From positions 1 through 64,000 of the forward strand of contig DHVE01000054.1 of the NCBI GenBank assembly GCA_002412495.1: a stretch of 64,000 nt of DNA, written 5' to 3'. The notes beneath the pieces were generated by a model that did no database searches, was not told the origin of the DNA, and worked only from the letters and a program-made list of their open reading frames with translations. The translations under genes and the position numbers were made by a program. Each line of letters begins with the position of its first letter. Position 1 is the first letter of the stretch. The DNA comes from Betaproteobacteria bacterium UBA5216 (GTDB lineage Bacteria; Pseudomonadota; Gammaproteobacteria; Burkholderiales; SG8-41). Positions 44,268-52,860 of the stretch are shown here, piece by piece.

Positions 44268-44921
44268 TTATCGCAGACCGGCGATATATTCCGATACGGC
44301 CGCGATCTCGCGATCAGATAACTTACCGGCGACCGTGCGCATCATGTTGTTCGGGTCGTTTTTGCGTTCGCCCGCGCGAAACGCCTTGAGCTGCGCGGCA
44401 GTGTATTCGGCATGCTGGCCCGCCACGCGCGGAAACTGCGCGGGCAACCCGGCGCCGTTTGGCGAGTGACACGACGCGCAGGCAGCCACACCCTTGGCCG
44501 CGATACCGCCACGATAAATCAGTTGGCCTTGCTTCACCAATTCGGGATCGCGCGCGGAACGCGGACGCGGCGTTTGGCTGGCGTAAAACACCGCGACATT
44601 CTTGATATCGTCATCGCTGAGGCCGGCTGCATTGCCGGCCATGATGGCGTTGCCGCGCTCGGCTGGCTTGCCGTCCTTTGATTTGAAGTTGACGAGTTGC
44701 TTGACGATATATTCGGCATGTTGCCCGGCAAGGCTGGGGTTAACCGGTAGCGGGCTGTTGCCGTCCGGGCCGTGGCAGGCCGCACAGACTTTGCCGACGA
44801 TTTCCTGGCCCTTGGCGGCATCGCCCTTGACGACAGACTGTGCCAACAGCGTGGGCGCGTAAGTGGAAAAGGCAATGGCGGTGACAGAGGCGGCGGTTGC
44901 CAGAATCGGGCGGAATGTCAT
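44268..44921 (-). CDS. Cytochrome c4 (dihaem)
   Basis: 217-residue periplasmic dihaem cytochrome with signal peptide. Two haem motifs: VCAACHGPDGN and ACASCHSPNGAG, one per domain. Axial Met residues would be in NAIMAG and NNMMRT. It carries electrons to terminal oxidases such as cbb3. The ATG at 44921 has a GGAG site. It is convergent with hemL and divergent from engB. Confidence 0.93.
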   Translation of the reverse strand: MTFRPILATAASVTAIAFSTYAPTLLAQSVVKGDAAKGQEIVGKVCAACHGPDGNSPLPVNPSLAGQHAEYIVKQLVNFKSKDGKPAERGNAIMAGNAAGLSDDDIKNVAVFYASQTPRPRSARDPELVKQGQLIYRGGIAAKGVAACASCHSPNGAGLPAQFPRVAGQHAEYTAAQLKAFRAGERKNDPNNMMRTVAGKLSDREIAAVSEYIAGLR

Positions 44922-45051
44922 GAAAGCTCCGGAAGGCACAGAAAAATAAGGCAGGGGTATCAGAAGCGCCGTATTGTATAGTACACGGCTATTTTCGCGC
45001 CAGAATTGGGCGCATTTACAATGACCTAGGCCCCCACACGATGACTACGCC

Positions 45052-45675
45052 ATGACCCATCCCGCCGTAGAGTTTCTCGCTTCCGCGCACCGCATGGAAG
45101 AAATGTGGCTGGACACGGGCCGCGAGGTCGCGTTCGCCGGCCGATCCAACGCTGGAAAATCCAGCGCGATCAATGCGCTGGCGGCGCGACACAAACTAGC
45201 GTTTGTGAGCAAAACGCCGGGACGCACGCAAACCATCAATTTTTTCAGCGCAGGCAAAAATCGTCGCTGGGTGGATCTACCGGGTTACGGCTACGCCAAG
45301 GTGTCAAAAACTGAGCGCGAATACTGGGGCGAGTTAATAAGCACTTACCTGATAAATCGCAAGTCTTTGTTTGGATTAATTATTTTGGCGGACTCCCGCC
45401 ATGGGATCAAACCGCTGGATGCGCAGTTGATCGCGTGGTTTTCGCCTACCCGTCGACCAATACACGTGTTGTTGACCAAGGCCGACAAACTGACGCAGAG
45501 TGAGTCGATGGCGATTTTGCGCAAGGTGAAAAGCGAGCTCGCGCGCGGGTATGCTAACTGTACCGTGCAGCTGTTTTCAGCGACCGCAAATCGTGGCGTG
45601 GCGGAAGCGAATTCGGTGGTTGCCGGCTGGCTGGATGCACCGGCTGAACCAACGCAGGTGGATTTGCCAGAATAG
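45052..45675 (+). CDS. engB: Ribosome biogenesis GTP-binding protein EngB (YihA/YsxC)
   Basis: Essential GTPase for 50S assembly, 207 residues. P-loop GRSNAGKSS at residues 30-38, G3 DLPGYGYAKVS, G4 LTKADKLT. The start ATG at 45052 is normal for the family (MTHPAVEFL). The region after its stop folds into several hairpins before hemB. Confidence 0.95.
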   Translation: MTHPAVEFLASAHRMEEMWLDTGREVAFAGRSNAGKSSAINALAARHKLAFVSKTPGRTQTINFFSAGKNRRWVDLPGYGYAKVSKTEREYWGELISTYLINRKSLFGLIILADSRHGIKPLDAQLIAWFSPTRRPIHVLLTKADKLTQSESMAILRKVKSELARGYANCTVQLFSATANRGVAEANSVVAGWLDAPAEPTQVDLPE

Positions 45676-45687
45676 CGTACAGAAAAA

Positions 45688-45793
45688 GCCCCCGGTAAAG
45701 GGGAGTAAACCGGGGGCGAAAATGCCGTTATTTGGATGGAATCCGAAATACGGCGCCCGCTCAGGGAGGTGAAGCGGGAGACGAAAAATCGTC
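45688..45793 (+). ncRNA. Possible structured RNA with GGA-loop hairpins
   Basis: Four consecutive hairpins after engB. The first (45688-45717) has a perfect 9-bp stem and an apical loop containing GGGGA. The second (45724-45754) has a long stem with two small bulges and a GGA loop. The third (45756-45778) has a 6-bp stem and a loop with AGGGAGG. The fourth (45780-45793) is a short GACGA/TCGTC stem followed by a T-rich stretch. GGA in hairpin loops is the known binding element of CsrA/RsmA. It could be a small RNA or part of a long engB 3' end. No promoter for it is clear. Confidence 0.4.
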
Positions 45794-45817
45794 GTCTATT
45801 CTTAAGACGCTTATAAT
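45789..45817 (+). promoter_or_regulatory. Likely hemB promoter
   Basis: A perfect -10 hexamer TATAAT at 45812-45817, with a poor -35 (TCGTCG, 45789-45794) at 17-base spacing. It would start transcription about 38 bases before the hemB ATG. Confidence 0.5.
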
Positions 45818-45861
45818 CCGAAAGAGTTCCCTAATTATTTTCTCTCTGTAATCATTAGCTT

Positions 45862-46875
<1,014 letters not shown>

Positions 46876-46876
46876 T

Positions 46877-47479
46877 CTAAGTTTGCGAAAGCAACTCCTC
46901 GACGGCCGCAATCTTCGCGCGCTCGATGGCCTTCCCTGCCAGCGAGGTTTTTAACGGCACGCGCGCATCCCGGGGCGAAAGCACGGTGATTTCGATGTCA
47001 GTGCCTTCGTCATTCATGGTAAACACCGGTACGGTGATGCGCGCCTCGCCGCGGTAGAGCGCCGTTTGTCCTGGCTTGTAGTCGATGCCGCGCCCGATCA
47101 GGAATAATTCCACTGACTTCGCGTCGTCCGTGAACAATTGCAGATTGATGTCGGCGTATTTGCCGGCGTTGCCGGAGAGTACCGAGCCGCACAGATGCGG
47201 ATTGAATTGCGCCAGTTCCTGCATTGCGCGCACGGCTTTTTCGCGCAGTTCCTGCAAACGTTCCCGCTGATCATCAGCGCGAAATGTTTCTTGATAACTT
47301 TTTAGCGCGTCGTCGATTTCGTCGTTGCCGGGCAAATGGCGCGTGTCGGCGATGCCCGCCTGACGCGCGGCTTTTTTCTTGGCCAGCGCGTAATCTTCAA
47401 CGCCATCTTCGACCATAATGCGCGCCGCTAGGTGCGCAATGCGCCTGCGCTCGTCGTTGCGGTTCGCGCCTCTGGACAC
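46877..47479 (-). CDS. Conserved nucleotidyltransferase-like protein
   Basis: 200-residue protein, conserved in betaproteobacteria as I recall, often mislabelled UDP-N-acetylmuramate-alanine ligase. The first 100 residues are helical and charged (RIAHLAARIMVEDGVEDYAL), followed by a small domain with GSVLSGNAGKYADINLQLF, reminiscent of the GS...D pattern of nucleotidyltransferases. It lacks any Mur-ligase motif. The role is unknown. It lies 6 bases downstream of mrcA and probably shares its transcript, so a link to cell-wall growth is possible. Confidence 0.75.
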   Translation of the reverse strand: MSRGANRNDERRRIAHLAARIMVEDGVEDYALAKKKAARQAGIADTRHLPGNDEIDDALKSYQETFRADDQRERLQELREKAVRAMQELAQFNPHLCGSVLSGNAGKYADINLQLFTDDAKSVELFLIGRGIDYKPGQTALYRGEARITVPVFTMNDEGTDIEITVLSPRDARVPLKTSLAGKAIERAKIAAVEELLSQT

Positions 47480-47485
47480 GGTGGA

Positions 47486-49768
47486 TTAAAACAATTGATT
47501 GCGCGCCGATTCGGGCGTGGGTGGCGCGCCGCCGGGCGCATCGCCCGAGGCTTCGCCTTCGGCGCGCGGGGAGAATTCCTGAAAGTAGACTTCTCCGCCG
47601 ACGGACGTCACGCCCTGCGGTGCTTCGAGAGGTTGTTCCGGCACGCCTTTGAGCACCACGGACATGTAATTGATCCAGATCGGAAGCGCCACGCCGCCGC
47701 CGGTTTCGTTGCGACCGAGCGTTTGCGGCTGGTCGAAGCCCACCCACACCACGCCGACCAACCCGGGATTGTAGCCGGCAAACCATGCGTCGAGAAAATC
47801 GTTGGTAGTACCGGTTTTCCCGCCCAAGTCGCTGCGGCCGAGTTTCATCGCGGCGGCCGCCGTGCCGCCGCGCACCACGTCGCGCATCATGCTGGTCATG
47901 ATATAGGCGTTGCGTGCGTCGATCACGCGCTCGGCATTTTCATTGGCGCGTACGGGTTTTTCTTCGAACAGCACCGTGCCACGTCCGTCTTCGATGCGCC
48001 GGATGAAATAGGGCTTCACCCGAAAGCCGCCATTGGCGAATACGGCATAGCCTCCCACCATCTGCATGGGTGTGACGTTACCGGCGCCCAACGCCATGGT
48101 GAGATACGGCGGATGCAATTTGGCGTCGAAGCCGAACTTGGTGATGTAATCCTGTGCGTAGTTGGTGCCGATCGCTTGCAGGATGCGGATCGATACCAGA
48201 TTTTTTGAGCGCATCAGAGCGGTGCGCATGGGCATCGGACCATCGTACTTGCCGTCGTAATTTTTCGGGTCCCATGCCTGTCCGCCGGTTTGCGTGGCGG
48301 TGAACTGCAGTGGTTCGTCATTGATGATGGTGGAGGGCGTAAAGCCTTTTTCCAGGGCCGCCGAATAAATAAAGGGCTTGAAGCTGGAGCCGGGCTGCCG
48401 TATTGCCTGGGTAGCATGGTTATATTGTGTGCGGGCGAAATCGAACCCGCCTACCAGGGCGCGAATAGCGCCGTCTTTGGGATCGGCGGTGATCAGCGTG
48501 GATTCTACGGCCGGAAGCTGCGTGATAAACCAGCGTTTCTTGTCGTCGGGCTGGACGCGGATGATGGCGCCCCGGCGTATGCGTAAATTGGGGCCGGCCT
48601 TGTCGGTAAGGGCCTCGGCAACGAATTTAAGGCCGACGGCATCGTTAATTTCTATCCATTCGCCGCCGCGCCGGTAGGCCTTGACGCGTTTGGGTGATGC
48701 TTCGGTGACGATGGCGGCGCGGATGTCGTCGCTATCCGCGTGGTCCTGCAAGGCTTCTTCGAGCGCTTCTTCGGTGGCGCCCGCCGGGATTTCGGCATAG
48801 GCCTCCGGCCCGCGGTAGCCGTGCCGGCGGTCGTACTCGAGCACGCCTTTTCTCAAAGCCGCATAAGCGGCTGTCTGGTGATCGACGAGGATAGTGGTGG
48901 TGACCTTCAGCCCCAACGCATAGGCGCCTTCCTGGTAACGCTCGTACATGGCCGCGCGCACCATCTCGGCGATGTATTCGGCGCGCGTGGCAAATTCGTT
49001 CAGCTCGTTTTTGACCGGCAGCGGTTGTTTGTCGGCCTCGGCCTGCTGGGTTGGGGTGATGGTGCCCATTTCACGCATGCGCCGTAATACGTATTGCTGG
49101 CGCAGCTTGGCGCGCGCTGGATTCGCCACCGGATTAAAACTGGACGGCGCCTTGGGCAACCCGGCCAGCATGGCGGTTTCCGCCAAAGTCAGTTGGTCGA
49201 GATTCTTGCCGTAATAGATGTGCGCGGCGGAGGCAAACCCGTAGGCGCGCTGGCCGAGGTAAATCTGGTTGATGTAAAGTTCGAGGATCTGCGATTTGCT
49301 CAGGCTGGATTCAATCTTGAAGGCAAGCAACATTTCGTTGAACTTGCGAGTGAGCGTTTTCTCGCGCGACAGGAAAAAATTGCGCGCCACTTGCATGGTG
49401 ATGGTGGATGCGCCCTGGCGCGGGCCGATCAAGGTGAAGTTGGCGATGGCTGCGCGAGCCAGGCCGATGTAGTCAACGCCCTTGTGCTGGTAGTAGCGCT
49501 CATCCTCGGCGGCCAGGATGGCGTCCACCATCGGTTTTGGAACCTGCTGTATGGACACTACGGCGCGACGTTCCTCACCGAACTCGCCTATTAATTTGCC
49601 GTCCGCGCTGTATACTCTTAACGGCACTTTGGGACGATAGTCGGTGAGAACTTCCAGTGTCGGCAGCGTCGGCCAGACCATCACGGCAACGAAAGCAAAC
49701 AGCAACGCTGTTGCAAAAACACCTACAACCACAAGTAATAGCGGATACGTAATCCAGCGAACAGACAT
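47486..49768 (-). CDS. mrcA: Penicillin-binding protein 1A (MrcA/PonA)
   Basis: Bifunctional peptidoglycan synthase, 760 residues, with one N-terminal membrane anchor (residues about 8-32). The GT51 glycosyltransferase domain has the catalytic Glu in AAEDERYYQHKGVDY and GASTITMQVARNFFL. The transpeptidase domain has SxxK in QPGSSFKPFIYSAALE, SxN in SKNLVS and KTG in GGKTGTTND. An OB-like insert lies between the domains. It is divergent from the pil operon, as is usual in beta- and gammaproteobacteria. Confidence 0.95.
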   Translation of the reverse strand: MSVRWITYPLLLVVVGVFATALLFAFVAVMVWPTLPTLEVLTDYRPKVPLRVYSADGKLIGEFGEERRAVVSIQQVPKPMVDAILAAEDERYYQHKGVDYIGLARAAIANFTLIGPRQGASTITMQVARNFFLSREKTLTRKFNEMLLAFKIESSLSKSQILELYINQIYLGQRAYGFASAAHIYYGKNLDQLTLAETAMLAGLPKAPSSFNPVANPARAKLRQQYVLRRMREMGTITPTQQAEADKQPLPVKNELNEFATRAEYIAEMVRAAMYERYQEGAYALGLKVTTTILVDHQTAAYAALRKGVLEYDRRHGYRGPEAYAEIPAGATEEALEEALQDHADSDDIRAAIVTEASPKRVKAYRRGGEWIEINDAVGLKFVAEALTDKAGPNLRIRRGAIIRVQPDDKKRWFITQLPAVESTLITADPKDGAIRALVGGFDFARTQYNHATQAIRQPGSSFKPFIYSAALEKGFTPSTIINDEPLQFTATQTGGQAWDPKNYDGKYDGPMPMRTALMRSKNLVSIRILQAIGTNYAQDYITKFGFDAKLHPPYLTMALGAGNVTPMQMVGGYAVFANGGFRVKPYFIRRIEDGRGTVLFEEKPVRANENAERVIDARNAYIMTSMMRDVVRGGTAAAAMKLGRSDLGGKTGTTNDFLDAWFAGYNPGLVGVVWVGFDQPQTLGRNETGGGVALPIWINYMSVVLKGVPEQPLEAPQGVTSVGGEVYFQEFSPRAEGEASGDAPGGAPPTPESARNQLF

Positions 49769-49830
49769 TTAGCGGTGACCTTCCAGACAATATCTTTCGA
49801 TAATTCCTGCACTTAGCGGCATTTGTTGAT

Positions 49831-49858
49831 AGTGTACTTGAATATCTACCAAGTCGAA
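49831..49858 (-). promoter_or_regulatory. Possible mrcA promoter
   Basis: On the minus strand, TTCGAC (49858-49853) and TACACT (49836-49831) are 16 bases apart; each matches the sigma-70 consensus only in part. They lie about 63 bases upstream of the mrcA start. Confidence 0.3.
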
Positions 49859-49934
49859 AATGAACACGCTACACTATATCCCAGAATGCAACATTAGCCA
49901 CGGCGTGCGTCGCAAGCGGCATGCGATAAAAGTG

Positions 49935-49963
49935 TTTACAAAATAACGAGTTATACGTATCAT
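49935..49963 (+). promoter_or_regulatory. Likely pilM operon promoter
   Basis: TTTACA at 49935-49940 and TATCAT at 49958-49963 with 17-base spacing, a good sigma-70 type match. It lies 30 to 65 bases upstream of the pilM start, depending on which ATG is used. Confidence 0.5.
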
Positions 49964-50026
49964 TTAAAGTAAATTACGGGCGAAAACACTTATATGCCTA
50001 TTCTTAAAGAAAAATTTGGTGGGGTG

Positions 50027-51106
50027 ATGACGAAGCTGGAGCGCTTGTTCCAAGCCAAATCGCCTCCTGTAATCGGCGTGGATATCAGCACGTCCGCCAT
50101 CAAAATGGTAGAGCTGACCGACCGCGGCAGCCATATGTATCAAATCGAGCGCTACGCAATCGAGCCGTTGCCGCGCGATTCCGTGGTGGAGGGAAATATA
50201 AACAATCTTGACGCGGTCAGCGAATCTCTTAAGCGTTGTCACGCCAAGCTGGGAAGCAGCATCAAAACCGTGGCCATTGCGCTGCCCAACGCTGCCGTGA
50301 TTACCAAGAAAATAATGGTGCCGGGTGGTTTGACCGAAGATGAGATAGAAGTTCAGGTCGAAACCGAAGCCAATCAATATATTCCATTTTCGCTGGATGA
50401 GGTGAACCTCGATTTTCAGGTGCTTGGGCCGGCGCCAGGCAGTCCCGATGACATTGAAGTCATGATAGCCGCGTCGCGCAAGGAAAAAATCGAAGACCGG
50501 GTCGCCGTGTCGGAAGTTGCCGGACTCAAGGCGACCGTCGTCGATGTGGATTTGTTTGCCGCGCAATCTGCCTTTGAGCTGATTGAATCGCAGTTCCCCG
50601 AAAAGGGCAAAGACCAGAACATTGCGATCGTGGACGTGGGCGCCACGTTCACAAATGTCAATGTACTGCGCAATGGTCAATCCATCTATCTGCGCGAGCA
50701 ACCCTTTGGCGGCGCCCAGTTGACGCAGGAAATACAAGACAAATTCGGTTTGTCGCGCGAGGAGGCCGAAGTCGCCAAACGCGCTGGCGGCCTGCCCGAC
50801 AACTACGAGACGGACGTGCTGAATCCATTCTTGGAAACTTTCGGCCTGGAAGTCGCACGCGCGTTGCAGTTCTTCTTTACCTCGACGCAGTTTAATCAGG
50901 TACATCACATCGTGTTGTCCGGTGGTTGTGCCGCCTTGCCCGGCGCCGATGCTGCCGTGGCAAAACGCACCCAAGTCAATACGGTCATCGCGAATCCCTT
51001 CGCCAATATGGCGTTGTCGTCCAAAGTGAGGCCGAAGAGCCTTGCTCAGGATGCACCGTCGTTGATGGTCGCTTGTGGATTGGCATTGCGGAGGTTCGAC
51101 TCATGA
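50027..51106 (+). CDS. pilM: Type IV pilus assembly protein PilM
   Basis: Actin-like (FtsA fold) cytoplasmic protein that binds the N-terminus of PilN and organises the pilus inner-membrane complex. About 359 residues. Motifs: VIGVDISTSAIKMVEL (phosphate-1 loop), VDVGATFTNVNVL (phosphate 2) and VLSGGCAALPGADAAV (adenosine site). The ATG at 50027 has GGTGGGG upstream and gives a family-like start; the ATG at 49994 is an alternative. First gene of pilMNOPQ. Confidence 0.93.
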   Translation: MTKLERLFQAKSPPVIGVDISTSAIKMVELTDRGSHMYQIERYAIEPLPRDSVVEGNINNLDAVSESLKRCHAKLGSSIKTVAIALPNAAVITKKIMVPGGLTEDEIEVQVETEANQYIPFSLDEVNLDFQVLGPAPGSPDDIEVMIAASRKEKIEDRVAVSEVAGLKATVVDVDLFAAQSAFELIESQFPEKGKDQNIAIVDVGATFTNVNVLRNGQSIYLREQPFGGAQLTQEIQDKFGLSREEAEVAKRAGGLPDNYETDVLNPFLETFGLEVARALQFFFTSTQFNQVHHIVLSGGCAALPGADAAVAKRTQVNTVIANPFANMALSSKVRPKSLAQDAPSLMVACGLALRRFDS

Positions 51107-51690
51107 TTCGCATCAACCTGCTGCCGCATCGCGAGTTACGGCGTAAACAGCAACAAACACAGTTTTTTACGGCGCTCGGCGTGGTCGCCGTGATTGGCGC
51201 GTTAATCGCGTTCGGCATTTATTATGTGCTGGACGAAGAACACGACAATCAGGTGAATCGAAACAAATATCTCACTGCGGAGATAGCCAAGGTCGACAAG
51301 GAAATCGAAGAAATCAATCGCTTGAAAGAGCAGACCGCTTCCTTGCTGGCACGTAAACAAGTCGTGGAAACACTCCAAGGTAATCGTGCGGATACGGTGC
51401 ATTTGCTGGATCAATTGGTGCGGCAGTTGCCCGATGGCATGTATTTGCGTTCGGTAAGGCAACAGGGATCTAAAGTGACCATTACGGGTGTTACCCAGTC
51501 CCAAGCGCGCGTGTCAACATTAATGCGCAATCTGGAGTCTTCACAGAAACTGGCTAGCCCGGCGCTGGTGGAAATCTCTGCCGCCGCTGCCGCCGCCAAC
51601 GCGGCGCGCGCCAACAACTTTACGATGACGGTGAATGTCGTCCGTCCCAAGCCTGCGGACGCGCAGGGTAAAGCGCCGACAAAAGGATAA
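51103..51690 (+). CDS. pilN: Type IV pilus assembly protein PilN
   Basis: 195-residue bitopic inner-membrane protein. The conserved cytoplasmic peptide MIRINLLPHREL, which binds PilM, is intact, followed by one membrane helix (residues about 22-44) and a coiled-coil stretch. An Ala-rich low-complexity patch (AAAAAANAA-like) lies near residue 165. ATG overlaps the pilM stop (ATGA). It works as a heterodimer with PilO. Confidence 0.93.
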   Translation: MIRINLLPHRELRRKQQQTQFFTALGVVAVIGALIAFGIYYVLDEEHDNQVNRNKYLTAEIAKVDKEIEEINRLKEQTASLLARKQVVETLQGNRADTVHLLDQLVRQLPDGMYLRSVRQQGSKVTITGVTQSQARVSTLMRNLESSQKLASPALVEISAAAAAANAARANNFTMTVNVVRPKPADAQGKAPTKG

Positions 51691-51696
51691 CTTGCC

Positions 51697-52338
51697 ATGA
51701 CACTTGACGAATTACGACGGCTGGATCCCAAGAAAATTGGCTCATGGCCGGTATTGCCTAAATTGGTGGTGCTCGGCGTCGTACTGCTGGTAATCCTCGG
51801 ACTGGCATACTGGTTTGTGTGGCAAGACCAATTGGCCCAGAACGAATCCGAGCGCGCCAAGACCGAGCAACTGAAAACCACGTTTCTGGACAAGAAAAAA
51901 GTGGCTGTTGATTTACCTGCGTATCGCAAGCAGTTGGATGACATCGAAAAGCAATTTGGTGCGCTGTTGAAACAGTTGCCTGGCAAATCCGAGATGGACG
52001 CTTTGCTGACCGACATCAATCAGGCTGGACTGGGACGCGGCCTGCAATTTGAACTCTTCAAGCCCGCACCCGCCGAAACCGTGAAGGATTTTTATGCGGA
52101 GTTGCCCATCACCATCCGCGTTACTGGCAATTACCATGATATCGGTGCGTTCGCTGGCGATATCGGCAAGCTCTCGCGTATCGTGACCCTCAATGACATT
52201 TCCATCAGCGGTCAAGGCACCTTGGCGATGGATGCCACAGCCATGACATATCGCTATCTTGATGAAGCTGAAGTGGCACAAAAAAGGAGAGCAGCGGCGG
52301 CCTCGGCTAAGAAAGGCGCTCCGCCGCCCAAAAAATGA
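51697..52338 (+). CDS. pilO: Type IV pilus assembly protein PilO
   Basis: 213-residue bitopic inner-membrane protein, partner of PilN. Starts with a short cytoplasmic stretch (MTLDELRRLDPKKIGSWP), a membrane helix at about residues 22-45, then a coiled coil and a ferredoxin-like domain (ITIRVTGNYHDIGAFAGDIG). It overlaps pilP by 4 bases. The Ala/Lys-rich tail is variable in the family. Confidence 0.92.
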   Translation: MTLDELRRLDPKKIGSWPVLPKLVVLGVVLLVILGLAYWFVWQDQLAQNESERAKTEQLKTTFLDKKKVAVDLPAYRKQLDDIEKQFGALLKQLPGKSEMDALLTDINQAGLGRGLQFELFKPAPAETVKDFYAELPITIRVTGNYHDIGAFAGDIGKLSRIVTLNDISISGQGTLAMDATAMTYRYLDEAEVAQKRRAAAASAKKGAPPPKK

Positions 52339-52847
52339 TGCGTAAATATCTCATACCGCTATTTGCATGTACCCTGCTATCGGCTTGCGGCGGTGAAAAG
52401 CATTCCGATTTGCGCGAGTTCGTTAAAAACTCGGACAATCTGCCGCGTGGTCGAATTCCGCCGTTGCCGGAAGTGCTGCCTTACGTGCCAGTCGAGTATA
52501 CCGCTTTTGATCTGACCGATCCGTTCAAGCCGCGAAAAATCGAGCCGCCGAAAGGCGCGGCCGTGGCAGGCGGTGTGCAACCCGACGTGAACCGCCGCCG
52601 CGAACCCTTGGAAGCGTACCCACTTGAGGCGCTGAAAATGGTGGGAATTCTTAAGCAAAAGGGGTATTTCGCCCTGGTGAAAACCCCCGACAATAATTTG
52701 TTTCAGGTTAAATCTGGAAACTACTTGGGACAAAATTTCGGACGCATCACGGAAATTTCGGACGGCTCCATAAAACTCAGAGAAATCGTACAGGACAGCA
52801 ATGGTAACTGGGAAGAAAAAGACCAGACCCTATTGCTGCAGGAATGA
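52335..52847 (+). CDS. pilP: Type IV pilus lipoprotein PilP
   Basis: 170-residue inner-membrane lipoprotein that links PilN/PilO to the secretin PilQ. The lipobox is LLSAC (Cys about 18). The disordered N-terminal linker is followed by a beta-sandwich (LEALKMVGILKQKGYFALVK, then GNYLGQNFGRITEI). The ATG overlaps the pilO stop. The start could also be the next codon, also ATG. Confidence 0.92.
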   Translation: MMRKYLIPLFACTLLSACGGEKHSDLREFVKNSDNLPRGRIPPLPEVLPYVPVEYTAFDLTDPFKPRKIEPPKGAAVAGGVQPDVNRRREPLEAYPLEALKMVGILKQKGYFALVKTPDNNLFQVKSGNYLGQNFGRITEISDGSIKLREIVQDSNGNWEEKDQTLLLQE

Positions 52848-52860
52848 CCAGGAGAACAAG

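Noticed and set aside
50926..51102. N-terminal extension of PilN
   Set aside because: The frame is open inside pilM, but the conserved PilN start MIRINLLPHREL lies at 51103 in an ATGA overlap.
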